From Clitoria ternatea (taxonomy: Eukaryota > Streptophyta > Magnoliopsida > Fabales > Fabaceae), in assembly GCA_037962975.1 (NCBI GenBank), contig CM075669.1, positions 243,855,851 to 243,919,850 of the forward strand: 64,000 nt of DNA. Direction: 5' to 3'. Below, one piece after another: positions 1 to 10,556 of the stretch. Both the position numbers and the translations under genes were made by a program. The notes beneath the pieces were generated by a model. That model was not told the DNA's origin. It saw only the letters and a list, made by a program, of their open reading frames with translations, and made no database searches. Every line of letters starts with the position of its first letter. Position 1 is the stretch's first letter.

Positions 1-558
1 CTAATGATTCATCATTATTTTGGGAAAAAGAGTGTATGGCTGTCATTGCTTCAAAATATTTTGAAGGAGAATAAAATCTTTCCAAAAATTTTCTTTCAAC
101 ATCGGACCAGTTTGCAAAACTACCCGGTGGACAAGATTTAAACCATTCTTTTGCTTTCCCAATCAATGAAAAAGGAAAGAGTCTCATGTAAACAGACTCT
201 TTTGATTGGGTTCAAAACCAATTGTGCTGCATAATTCATAAAAAACAGTTAAATGTTCATATGGTTCTTCATGATTTAAACCAGCAAATTGGTTGTTTTG
301 AATAATATTTAAAGTGGCAGGTTTAATTTCCACTGGTAAAACTGGTCCTTGAAACATTCCCGAAACTCGGGGTGGACCATTTATAGCAGCAAACTGTCCC
401 AATGTTCTCCTTTCAGCAGCCATATTTGAATTTTCAAAAATTTTCGAAGTAGAAGAAGAATTAGTTTGTGTTTTTGATTTCAAAGACTTGATTTTCTTTA
501 CAAACTTTTCTATCTCAGGATCAAAATAAATTTTACCTGCGGTAGATCGAGTTTGCAT
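1..558 (-). pseudogene. Athila-type gag, N-terminal part, frameshifted (E2)
   Basis: Capsid/nucleocapsid polyprotein of E2, which would package the element RNA in cytoplasmic particles. I take the ATG at 558-556 as start, just inside the longer open frame that begins at 573. The N terminus (MQTRST, then FDPEIEKF) matches in layout the E1 gag at 8208 (MRRSHS, then FDPEIERT). Both continue through a Ser/Thr-rich linker to an NNQFAGL / QNQFGGL motif that opens the retrotransposon gag domain. The open frame stops at 184. The next expected residues (LFPFSLIGKAKEWF) are readable about one base out of frame at 178-120, so a small indel breaks the gene. The rest of gag lies left of the window. Confidence 0.8.
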
Positions 559-680
559 ACACAAACTAGACAAAGAAAGTTAGTGTAACAATGATACAAA
601 ATAAATAAAAAATTATCTAAGGTAAAAAAAATATTTACCACGGTAATTAAAATTTTACTATTTTACTGAAACAATTCAAT

Positions 681-697
681 CCCCGGCGACGGCGCCA
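681..697 (-). promoter_or_regulatory. Primer binding site, tRNA-Asp type (E2)
   Basis: The minus strand reads TGGCGCCGTCGCCGGGG, complementary to the 3' end of plant tRNA-Asp with one mismatch (C for T at position 10, compare the perfect site at 8045). It lies 7 bases inside the LTR end, the usual spacing for Athila elements. Confidence 0.88.
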
Positions 698-1736
698 GAA
701 AACTTGTTGGGCCCGACGGCGACTCAGCGGTTCTTTCCCACCGCCGGACTTTTTGTCAATTGGCAAGCGCACCAATTCGTTTGTAGTTTTCAAAATTTAG
801 ATATCGTTCCACTGGGATTGAAAGTCCAATAACAACAGTAATTGTCTACTTACTATGGTAAATATGAAGGAAATTATAAACAAAAGAATGATTTATATAC
901 AGTTTATACAATATTTACAAGATAGCATGGTTGAGTGATTCATGAGATAAGAAGAAAATAAAATCTATCTAAAAAGTTGAGTTGCAATCTAGAATAGGTA
1001 AGATACTTGAGATAAACACAGATAAACAAATTATGTTGGAAATTGGATCCCTAATCTAGAATAACAATGAGGAACTCAAGACATGCATATTTAATCATCA
1101 AGTTTCATGTCATTGCAGCTTAAAATCATTATAACCGATCCCTCGTGATATAAATTCTAAGAATTCACCGTAAAGTCCGATCCCTCGTGAGCTTTCTCAG
1201 TAAAAACTTGCATTAAGACCTGGCCTTATGGCAACAATGGTTAACAACCCCTATAGAATTGAGATACCAAGGGTATTCCAACTTTTTACTTTCGTCAAAA
1301 CAAGTTTCAATACGGCATAAATAATCATTCTCCCGTTTGACATTTATACTAATAAAACCAGTTTCGATACACATGAAAATCATTCTCCCGTTTGACGTTC
1401 ATATTAATAAAAGGTTGAAATACTAACATGGACTTGAATCATAAACATGCAGAGGTCGAATTCACAACATTATACTCAATAGATTAGTTCACCAATTCCA
1501 ACATAAACAAATTAGTTACACATGGTAAAAGTAAAAACAACACTTACAGAGTTTGACATTACGAAGAAGACGATGGAAACTTCACGATACAACGATCACA
1601 ATACACCGAAACACACTCAAGTATCTAGAAAACTATTCTAGAACTACAACTCACAAAAGAAAGTACTCAGATTCGAGTACAAGAGAGAAGATAAGAGAAG
1701 TGTATGGAATGGGATCCTATGAATGGTGTTGGATGG

Positions 1737-1750
1737 CCCTATTTATAGGG
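1737..1750 (-). promoter_or_regulatory. TATA box of E2 LTR
   Basis: The minus strand reads CCCTATAAATAGGG, identical to the box in the E3 LTR at 20723-20736. It marks the U3/R boundary region where Pol II transcription of the element would start about 30 bases downstream. Confidence 0.75.
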
Positions 1751-1765
1751 CTGAGCAAGGGTGCT

Positions 1766-2080
1766 GACGCTACGCGTCCCTGTGACGCTACGCGTCAGAC
1801 CCCTGACTCAGCCTCCATTAAACACTTGATAATGGCCACTTTCAATAATTAATCTTGATCATGCCTGGCCACTTGGACATGTTTCCACGAGTTTTTGGCC
1901 ATTTATGCTGATTGGGGTGGCCCTTGGGCTGAGTGGGGTGCCCATTATTGAGTCCAAGTGGAGTGGTTGGCCAAAGTGGAGTGGTTGTTCACGCAGCACT
2001 GACGCTACGCGTGGCTGTGATACGTAGCGTCAGACTCAAAAATAGCAGTTGATGCTACGCGTGGGGTGAGGCTACGCGTC
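1766..2080. repeat. Paired GACGC...GCGTC palindromes in E2 LTR
   Basis: Six copies, exact or nearly so, of the 13-mer GACGCTACGCGTC (arms GACGC/GCGTC around TAC or GTA) occur at about 1766, 1784, 2001, 2019, 2051 and 2067. They sit as three close pairs, about 5-6 bases apart within a pair. The same word recurs in E3. Confidence 0.85.
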
Positions 2081-2277
2081 AGATTTTCCAGTGTAATTTT
2101 CTCTTGATTTCTTAACTTTTTCACTGCAAAACTAGAGAAAATTGATCAAGGGCAGATTATTTCCAACAACACTCATTTATTGAATTTAAATCCTAATTTT
2201 CTAACAAATTAAACTAATTTTTATGATTTTTATGAAATTTTTATTTAAGCTTTTATTGAAAATTTGAGGACTAACAG

Positions 2278-4203
2278 TTGTACGCTCTTCCAGAAGCGTC
2301 AATCACCACTTGGGAGGAGCTGTCCCTCGCCTTCCTCAACAAATATTACCCCAGGAGCAAAACTGACCAGTTGAGGAAGCTGATTATCACCTTCAACCAG
2401 AAGGAAGATGAGACCTTGTACGAAGCCTGGGAAAGGTACAAGGAAATGCTCCGGGAATGCCCACATCATGGCATTGAATGTTGGTTGACCGTTCACATTT
2501 TTTACAATGGGTTGTCTCTGAACCAGAAGGTGACCTTGGACGCCGCCGCTGGCGGTGCCTTTATGGGTAAAAACATGGAGGAAGGCTATAACCTCATTGA
2601 GGAGGTTGCCCAAAATACCTATCAGTGGTCGTCAGAACGGAACCAGCCAACAAAAACTCCAGGTAAGTACACTGTTGATGCTCTTTCTTTATTAACTGCT
2701 AAAGTAGAAGCTTTATCCGTTAAGATTGATAAGTTCGATAAAGTAGGAGCAGGTGCCACTAAAGCTGTTTGTGAGCTATGTGGTGTTTCAGGGCATAATA
2801 TTTCAGGATGCCAGCTTGGAGTGAATCAGCATGCCGAGCCAGAAATGCATCAGGTGGATGCAATTGGAAACTATGGTGGGAACTATGGAAACAACTACAG
2901 ATAACAAGGCCCACCTGGTTTCCAAAATAGACCACCTCTATTCCAAGGCAACCAAAATAACTACGGACAACCACAAGGACCCTTCATTCCTCAAAAATCA
3001 AAATTAGAGTCCTTGATGGAGACGTTTGTAGCTACTCAACTAAAGCAGAATGATGAGTTCTCCAATGCCATCAAGAACCTAGCTGTAAAGGTGGACTCGC
3101 TTGCCACTCACAACAAGATATTAGAAACTCAGATTGCTCAACAAGCTTCCAGCTCTACTAGAATTCCAGGGACATTTCCAGGAAAACTAGAAGTAGGTCC
3201 ATCCAACCACGCCATGGCTGTAATGCTTAGGAGTGGTACACAATATGAAGGTCCAATGCCGCCAAAGGAAAAACAAGTTGAGAATGACCTTAAGAAGGAT
3301 GAGACCGTATCACCTCCACCTGCTATGGAAGAAGAGAAACAAGAGAAGAAAGGGGAGGTTAAGCCATATCAACCTCCAATTCCATTTCCTCAGCGCTTGG
3401 CCAAGGCCAAGTTGGACAAACAGTTTGGTAAGTTTTTAGAAGTTTTGAAAAAACTATACATTAATATTCCTTTCACAGATGCTTTGCAGCAAATGCCTAC
3501 ATATGCAAAGTTTCTGAAGGATATCTTGTCCAATAAAAGAAGGTTGGAAGATGAGGGTACTGTAGCACTTACTGGAGAGTGTAGTGCACTGATCCAAAGA
3601 AAGCTACCACCCAAGCTTCAGGATCCAGGTAGTTTTTCCATCCCATGCATGATTAGTGATATGCCAATAGATAGAGCTTTATGTGATTTAGGAGCTAGTG
3701 TTAGCCTGATGCCTCTGTCTATTTCTAAGAAACTGGGATTGAATGAATTGAAACCTACTAGGATGACCTTACAATTGGCTGATAGATCTATTAAGTATCC
3801 TGTAGGTATTTTAAAGGATGTTCCTATTAGGGTAGGAAAATTTTTTATCCCTGCTGACTTTGTTGTGCTAGAAATGGATGAGGATTCTATGATCCCCATT
3901 ATATTAGGAAGGCCATTTTTAGCAACTGTAGGTGCCGTGATTGATGTTAAAAATGGTAAGTTATCTCTGACTGTAGGGGATCAAAAGGTTGAATTTAAAT
4001 TGATAGATGCTTTGAAAAAACCTTTTCATGATAATGTTTGCTGTAACATTGAATTAGTTGACCAAGTAGTGAAGGAAGAGATTCTTCCTAAGGACCCACT
4101 TGATTTTGCTTTTCTGAATGAGCCTACAGGAACATCCAAATACAGTAAGGGTTATGCACCATTGAACAATGATACTGAAGTCATGTGTGACAAAGTGGTA
4201 TAG
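2278..4203 (+). pseudogene. gag-protease of E1 copy A, 5' cut and one stop
   Basis: The gag C-terminal half and retropepsin-like protease of the E1 element are in one frame from 2278 to the TAG at 4201-4203. The upstream part is displaced by E2. A TAA at 2902-2904 interrupts the frame where copy B has CAA, so one C-to-T change. Visible pieces in order are the end of the gag domain (WERYKEM...CPHHGI), a zinc knuckle CELCGVSGHNISGC (CX2CX4HX4C), a Gly/Asn-rich NYGGNYGNNY stretch, a charged linker, and the protease. The protease shows ALCDLGASVSLMP (the DLGAS form of the DTG site typical of Athila) and IILGRPFLAT near its end. The protease half (3013-4203) is fully open here, unlike in copy B, where a stop lies just upstream of it. 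Confidence 0.85.
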
Positions 4204-4630
4204 CGTCCGGCTGAAGACGTTAAACTTAGCACTTAAGGGGTTGTAACCCCATGGTTCCATGGTAATCTTAAATTTCCTTTTCTTATTTGAACTTATGTGT
4301 TTTGTTTTTAAAAAAAAATTAAGAAAAAAATCTCTTTATTATTTCTTGGTTTCCTTCTGTGATTCATTTTGGGTTATTACATATTGACTCATCTTTGATG
4401 AACAATGATGTGTAATCCTATCTCAATTGCATGATTGATTATCTTTGTTCATGTTTCTCTTGTATTTTTTTTTCTATTTTGAATGCATGCATGTGATTCC
4501 TAGGACAAGTGCAAACAAATACAACCAAGTTTATGTGCAAAAGAGGGAGTTTAAATGCTTGAAAACAGTGGGATTTTTACCAGGGTCAAATGTAAAGAGG
4601 AATGATTTTTCTGGGGAAAAAACAGAGAAA

Positions 4631-4746
4631 CCCACTGACCGTAGGAATTTCCCACTGGCCGTGGGTTTCAAACAGGTCCAACGTGCAAATTTTAAACCCG
4701 AGGCAGCGAGACCCACTGGCCGTGTGTTTTTCCCACTGGCCGTGGG
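4631..4746. repeat. Paired CCCACTGGCCGTGGG palindromes (E1A internal)
   Basis: Four copies of a 15-mer with arms CCCAC/GTGGG start at 4631, 4651, 4712 and 4732, as two pairs with 5-6 base spacers. Some have one or two changes (for example CCCACTGACCGTAGG). Confidence 0.88.
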
Positions 4747-6604
4747 TTCTCCTACACTTGCACACTCTCTCATTTCTTCATACTACCTCTCCTAACTTGA
4801 GAAAATGCTTAAACCCCACTTATTTTTCCATTAATTTCTTTCATTAATCACCAAATCTTCATCACCTCTCTCCATTTTTTTTACATCAAAGTAAGTTTCA
4901 CTCTCCATTCACATCTTGGGGTTCTTTCTCTTAGTTTGGGGTTGTCTTCTACTTGCTATATTGGGTATTTTTGATGAAATTGATCATGTAAAAGTGTTTA
5001 TATATGTTCATATGTGTTTATTTTGATGAAAAATTCATGTGGGTATGCTATCAATTTCTTGTTTGGCTTTATCATGTTCATCATTATACATTGAAACCCA
5101 CATGCACTTTTTTCTTCATGATTGAGACTCCATGACACATAATGGACATTTATTGCATTATTATTCATGTGTGAAGTGTGATATGTGAAATTGGGAGACT
5201 TGGTGGTGCATGTTTCATGGATTTCTTAGTTCATGTTTATATAAGTTTCACTGTACATTGCTCTCCCTCTTCTGAACAGTGAGGACACTGCTCAAGTTTA
5301 GTTTGGGGTGGTAGGTATGAAACTTATTCTGAGCCTTTTGCAGTTTGTCATTTCACTTGATTTTGTTTGATTTCCTGTTGCATTTTCCTTTCGGTTTCAT
5401 TTTATCATGTTAGGATGTAGTTTGCATGCATTCTGTTTTTAATGTGTTTTCATTTAGGACAACATAGCTAGTTTTCTAGTGATCATTGTTTTCCTAAATT
5501 GTTTCAGTTTGGATTGACGTAATTTCAGGGCCTTGTGGAATCCAAATAAAAAAAACAAATAATTTGTTATGATGATTGCTTGATTGTCTGGAGGTACTAT
5601 GCTTTATGATTCTGTGTTTTCTCTAACTAGGTCTATTTCACCCACCATGTATTTTGAGAGTTTTTGAGCCAAAATGGGGTAGTTTTTAAACATAAATATT
5701 TAGAAAACCCCTGTTTTCTTCTATTTGAGTGTGTCATACATTTAAAGCGCTCTAGAACTTGGCTTGCGACCGACTCAAAATGGTTGATGATTACTTGTTA
5801 TGGAATGAAAAAGGCAGTAGGTTTTGTTCTCTAGCCTTTGAATTTTGAAAGTTATAACATACAATTAGTTGCCCCTGTTGAGTTTAGACTGTTTGTTTAT
5901 TGTTGAAATCCTTTGGTATTGGTTTGATAAAATACTGAGAAAATGACATAAATTCAAGGATGGCAGCTAGAATGAAAATGGCTAAGAGAAAACAACTGGG
6001 TTTTAGTTGGGAAACAAAAATAAACAAGATGAATCTGTGTTTCCAACTAAAGAAAAATTGTTGGAAAAACAAAGAAAAGGATGAAAAGCAAAGTAAGAAA
6101 GGAGTCAAGTTTAAAATAGAAAACAACAAGGACTCCTTTGAGATTTTTTTTAAAAAAAAAGTTTCTGGTCTGCCTTTCAAAAGTTAATTATTCTCGGTGT
6201 TCCATTGAGTGATAGCCCTTTGAATTTCCTTTTCCTTGATATCCATTCCCCAAACCCATGGCCCCATTACAACCAAATGAAAGACCTTTTGACTATAACT
6301 TGTTTTCTAAATAACTGTGGAGAGTAAGGTCGTTTGCCAAGCCTATGGTAGTGTCTTAAAATGCTATGATTTGAGTGATAATCATACACAAGCTTAAAAT
6401 ACTTAGAGAGAAATGAAAGGATGTGTGTCTATAGCCTAGTTTTGTGAACATGGCATGAATAATTGTGTGGTTTCCTCTTGTGATAATCTTGCAATCATAT
6501 GTTGATAATTTTTCCAATTGGGTTCCTCAAGATATTCTGAATTCATAAATCTCTATTGATCATATTTGTGGCAATGATGATTGCTTGGGGACAAGCAATA
6601 TTCT

Positions 6605-6618
6605 AGTTTGGGGTGTTT
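6605..6618 (+). promoter_or_regulatory. Polypurine tract of E1 copy A
   Basis: AGTTTGGGGTGTTT lies directly before the LTR start TGATAGG. It is identical to the tract at 13010-13023 before the right-hand LTR and would prime plus-strand DNA synthesis. Confidence 0.75.
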
Positions 6619-6833
6619 TGATAGGTGTTTTGTTTGCATGATTTTAGTGGCTTTTTATTTAGTTTTTCTAGGTCATTTGTGTTATCTTGTCCCTAATTCC
6701 AAGTATTTTTTCTTTCATTCCGCATTTGTTACTCGGGTGTTTCAAGTTTTTGCAGGAATAGCTTGTTTACAGGTACATACATTCCAAACGCGAAGCATTC
6801 AAGGAAGCATTGGATAAATGGAAGGGTTTCAAG

Positions 6834-6843
6834 CTATAAAAAA
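6834..6843 (+). promoter_or_regulatory. TATA box in shared E1 LTR
   Basis: CTATAAAAAA lies some 215 bases into the LTR, just upstream of the palindrome cluster. The other LTR has TATGAAA at the matching place (13240-13246), so only this LTR keeps the canonical box. Confidence 0.55.
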
Positions 6844-6867
6844 GCAGCAAAGTGAAGTCCAGAGAAA

Positions 6868-7067
6868 CCCACTGGCAGTGGGTTTTTCCCACTGCCAGTG
6901 GATCTTGCTGCCATGTAGAGAAAATGCATATCTTGGGGTCCAGATAAACCCACTGGCCGTGGGTTTTTCCCACTGGCCGTGGGTTCCTCTGTTTGAATGT
7001 TCAAAAATGTAAAAATTAGACCTCCAGTACGATCCACTGGCCGTGGGTTTTTCCCACTGCCAGTGGG
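6868..7067. repeat. Three pairs of CCCAC...GTGGG palindromes in shared E1 LTR
   Basis: The words start at about 6868, 6888, 6949, 6969, 7033 and 7053. Each pair is separated by TTTTT or similar. Two variants are seen: CCCACTGGCCGTGGG, and the fully self-complementary-armed CCCACTGCCAGTGGG / CCCACTGGCAGTGGG. Confidence 0.9.
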
Positions 7068-8044
7068 TTTTTGCACGCACAGCAGTTTCCTTATTTTAGG
7101 GAGCAGTTTCTGGGGTTTTAGTGGACAGTTTTTGAAAGGCAAAACACACAGACATTTTTGGGTCGTTTTTGGAGAGAAAAAGAGAGAGTTTTCACTGGGG
7201 ATTATTGAAGAAATCAAGACCATAGGCGTTGAAGAACTTCCTTGGGCAGATTTCAGAAAGATTCATAAGCACAAGTGAGAGCTTTTGCTTTGTGTTCTTT
7301 GCTTTCTTCTTAGGTTTTCTCTTTCTCTGTAATTTCTAAATTTGATTCCATCAATGGGCTGTAGTGAATTGAGCATGTGTAGCTAAACGTTATCTTGGGA
7401 TTAGGGTGTGACAATGCTTATGTATTGAACCTCTTTTGGATTTTTCTGTTTATTAATTCATTGCTTCTATTCAATTTCCATGAACGCGTAATGCTTTTGA
7501 ATACCTAGAGATAGGATCAATTGAAATTAAACTCTAAGAGAATCGAAAGGTTAATTAGTTGTTTGAACGCATGAAATTGAACTTAGAATCATAGGTCACG
7601 AAAGTGGGTATGACAATTCGAGGTTTAATAGGATTTCACCGTTCTTAACAAGTTCACATAATAAATCGAACGCGGTTCTTTATTATTTGGGCACATTAAT
7701 GTTACTCTGAGAAGAGGGCTTAATTAAATTTGGAAATCCAACCTTAGAGCGTGAATTAATAAATAGGAAGGTCTTAGGAAAATTTAATACATAGCATAAT
7801 CATATACCAAATCCCAAGAGCTTCACCATCATTTGTTCTATTTCAATCTCAAAATTCATTTAGTTCTTTCAGATAACATTTCTTCTTAACTTTTGCTTTT
7901 CTTAATCTTCTACATTACAATCCTAATTTCACAATTTTCTAGATAATTGAACCACTGTGAAAACTTGTACTTGGGCACAATCTCTATGGGACGATAACTT
8001 TTTATTACGCGATACCTCGTGCACTTGCGGGCCTATCAAGTTTT

Positions 8045-8061
8045 TGGCGCCGTTGCCGGGG
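8045..8061 (+). promoter_or_regulatory. Primer binding site, tRNA-Asp type (E1)
   Basis: TGGCGCCGTTGCCGGGG is a perfect 17-base complement to the 3' end of plant tRNA-Asp. It starts 7 bases after the LTR end (spacer AGTTTT). Confidence 0.93.
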
Positions 8062-8207
8062 ATTGTCCCCCAATATTGGTTAAACGGTGTTTTGATTAGA
8101 CTAGATTTTTAATTTTTCTGCATAATTTTTCTATTTTTCTTAGTTCTTATTTTTTCTGCAGAATTACGTTTTGGTATTTGTTGTCTGAGGTTTTTGCAGG
8201 TTTATAT

Positions 8208-10556
8208 ATGCGAAGGAGTCATAGCCTTGAGCACATTTTCGATCCAGAGATTGAAAGGACCCTCCGTAAGATCAGAGCACTTCGGAAGCATCTTGAACAA
8301 GAAAAGCACCAAGCTTCAAGTTCAGCTACCGACAAACACATGGCAAACCAGGACAACAGAGCGCTTCGTGATTTTACAGCGCCCAATGCAATGGGTAGGA
8401 GGTCTAGCATCACAAGACCCAACATTGAGGCGAATAATTTTGAGATGAAGCCATCCTTGCTCTCGATGGTTCAACAGAATCAATTTGGTGGATTACCATC
8501 TGAGGATCCCAACTTACACTTGCAGATATTCCTTGAGTATTGTGACACGCTCAAAGTGAATGGGGTCTCAAGCAACGCAATCAGGCTTAGGCTTTTCCCA
8601 TTCTCATTAAGGGATAAGGCTAGAGCTTGGTTGTACGCTCTTCCAGAAGCGTCAATCACCACTTGGGAGGAGCTGTCCCTCGCCTTACTCAACAAATATT
8701 ACCCCAGGAGCAAAACTGACCAGTTGAGGAAGCTCATTATCACCTTCAACCAGAAGGAAGATGAGACCTTGTACGAAGCCTGGGAAAGGTACAAGGAAAT
8801 GCTCCGGGAATGCCCACATCATGGCATTGAACGTTGGTTGACCGTTCACATTTTTTACAATGGGTTGTCTCCGAACCAGAAGGTGACCTTGGACGCCGCC
8901 GCTGGCGGTGCCTTTATGGGTAAAAACATGGGGGAAGGCTATAACCTCATTGAGGAGGTTGCCCAAAATACCTATCAGTGGTCGTCAGAACGGAACCAGC
9001 CAACAAAAACTCCAGGTAAGTACACTGTTGATGCTCTTTCTTTATTAACTGCTAAAGTAGAAGCTTTATCCGTTAAGATTGATAAGTTCGATAAAGTAGG
9101 AGCAGGTGCCACTAAAGCTGTTTGTGAGTTATGTGGTGTTTCAGGGCATAATATTTCAGGATGCCAGCTTGGAGTGAATCAGCATGCCGAGCCAGAAATG
9201 CATCAGGTGGATGTAATTGGAAACTATGGTGGGAACTATGGAAACAACTACAAACAACAAGGCCCACCTGGTTTCCAAAATAGACCACCTCTATTCCAAG
9301 GCAACCAGAATAACTACGGACAACCACAAGGACCCTTCATTCCTCAAAAATCAAAATTAGAGTCCTTGATGGAGACGTTTGTAGCTACTCAACTAAAGCA
9401 GAATGATGAGTTCTCCAATGCCATCAAGAACCTAGCTGCAAAGGTGGACTTGCTTGCCACTCACAACAAGATATTGGAAACTCAGATTGCTCAACAAGCT
9501 TCCAGCTCTACTAGAATTCCAGGGACATTTTTAGGAAAACTAGAAGCAGGTCCATCCAACCACGCCATGGCTGTAATGCTTAGGAGTGGTACACAATATG
9601 AAGGTCCAATGCCGCCAAAGGAAAAACAAGTTGAGAATGACCTTAAGAAGGATGAGACCGTATCACCTCCACCTGCTATGGAAGAAGAGAAACAAGAGAA
9701 GAAAGGGGAGGTTAAGCCATATTAACCTCCAATTCCATTTCCTCAGCGCTTGGCCAAGGCCAAGTTGGACAAACAGTTTGGTAAGTTTTTAGAAGTTTTG
9801 AAAAAACTATACATTAATATTCCTTTCACAGATGCTTTGCAGCAAATGCCTATATACGCAAAGTTTCTGAAGGATATCTTGTCCAATAAAAGAAGGTTGG
9901 AGGATGAGGGTACTGTAGCACTTACTGGAGAGTGTAGTGCACTGATCCAAAGAAAGCTACCACCCAAGCTTCAGGATCCAGGTAGTTTTTCCATCCCATG
10001 CATGATTAGTGATATGCCAATAGATAGAGCTTTATGTGATTTAGGAGCTAGTGTTAGCCTGATGCCTCTGTCTATTTCTAAGAAACTGGGATTGAATGAA
10101 TTGAAACCTACTAGGATGACCTTACAATTGGCTGATAGATCTATTAAGTATCCTGTAGGTATTTTAAAGGATGTTCCTATTAGGGTAGGAAAATTTTTTA
10201 TCCCTGCTGACTTTGTTGTGCTAGAAATGGATGAGGATTCTATGATCCCCATTATATTAGGAAGGCCATTTTTAGCAACTGTAGGTGCCGTGATTGATGT
10301 TAAAAATGGTAAGTTATCTCTGACTGTAGGGGATCAAAAGGTTGAATTTAAATTGATAGATGCTTTGAAAAAACCTTTTCATGATAATGTTTGCTGTAAC
10401 ATTGAATTAGTTGACCAAGTAGTGAAGGAAGAGATTCTTCCAAAGGACCCACTTGATTTTGCTTTTCTGAATGAGCCTACAGGAACATCCAAATGCAGTA
10501 AGGGTTATGCACCATTGAACAATGATACTGAAGTCATGTGTGACAAAGTGGTATAG
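8208..10556 (+). pseudogene. gag-protease polyprotein of E1 copy B, one stop
   Basis: A single frame from ATG 8208 to TAG 10554-10556 (about 780 codons) has one internal TAA at 9723-9725. Copy A reads CAA there (3363-3365), so the break is one C-to-T change. The open frame extends upstream to 8178 without an ATG, and MRRSHS at 8208 matches the start of the E2 gag. In order: the capsid domain (LRLFPFSLRDKARAWLY through NTYQW, about residues 130-265), the zinc knuckle CELCGVSGHNISGC, a NYGGNYGNNY stretch, an acidic/Lys-rich linker, and the protease with CDLGASVSLMP and IILGRPFLAT. The frame then ends about 90 residues after the protease where Athila elements would run on into reverse transcriptase. 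The TAA at 9723 would separate Gag from protease. Confidence 0.88.

Larger units (their letters stand above)
1..2276 (-). mobile_element. E2: Athila-type Ty3/gypsy retrotransposon, 5' end
   Basis: Read on the minus strand, a 5' LTR (2276 to 705) is followed by a tRNA-Asp primer site (697 to 681) and the start of gag (558 down to the window edge), so the element continues leftward out of the window. Its outer LTR end abuts copy-A gag of element E1: the base after 2276 continues the E1 gag sequence that is uninterrupted at 8630 in copy B. E2 therefore inserted into E1 copy A. The five bases at 2277-2281 (gttgt) should be repeated at the unseen left end as the target duplication. The LTR is homologous to that of E3 (20225-21737), so E2 and E3 are one family. 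Confidence 0.88.
705..2276 (-). repeat. 5' LTR of E2 (1572 bp)
   Basis: On the minus strand it opens TGTTAGTCCTCAAATTT and closes ...CCCAACA, the same ends as the E3 LTR at 20225-21737 (TGATAGTCC... ...CCCAACA). The two align along most of their length with frequent substitutions and small indels. A TATA box lies at 1737-1750 and paired short palindromes at 1766-2080. The reading frame 1553-1852 inside it is antisense to the element and has no gene character beyond LTR conservation. Confidence 0.88.
4204..6618 (+). other. Long 3' non-coding region of E1 copy A
   Basis: About 2.4 kb between the protease stop and the LTR holds no RT, RNase H or integrase in any frame. It is T-rich and has paired palindromes (4631-4746). 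It also has a word TTAGTTTGGGGT that repeats the polypurine tract, near 4931 and 5299. The short Lys-rich frame at 5960-6187 recurs in copy B, but its codon make-up is simply A-rich; I do not call it a gene. Confidence 0.75.
2277..8038 (+). mobile_element. E1 copy A: non-autonomous gag-protease LTR element (right part)
   Basis: This copy runs from inside gag (cut by E2) through protease, a long non-coding region, a polypurine tract and an LTR at 6619-8038. It is near-identical to copy B (2277 aligns with 8630). The LTR 6619-8038 is at once the 3' LTR of copy A and the 5' LTR of copy B. This shared-LTR tandem is the expected product of unequal recombination between LTRs of one family. No reverse transcriptase, RNase H or integrase is present, so mobility would need enzymes supplied in trans. 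Confidence 0.88.
6619..8038 (+). repeat. LTR shared by E1 copies A and B (1420 bp)
   Basis: It opens TGATAGGTGTTTTG and closes GCGGGCCTATCA. It has exactly the length of the LTR at 13024-14443, and I count about 20 differences by eye (roughly 1.4 percent). It has a polypurine tract on its left and a primer site on its right, so it serves both copies. A TATA-like CTATAAAAAA lies at 6834-6843. Palindrome pairs occupy 6868-7067. Confidence 0.92.

Noticed and set aside
5960..6187. Lys-rich open frame present in both E1 copies (also 12364-12573)
   Set aside because: It lies in an A-rich stretch and has no recognisable domain. It differs at its 3' end between copies. Conservation follows from the copies being recent.
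6834..7278. Several open frames on both strands in the E1 LTRs
   Set aside because: They come from the palindromic words, which read open in many frames (NPLAVGFSHW-like peptides). They are not genes.
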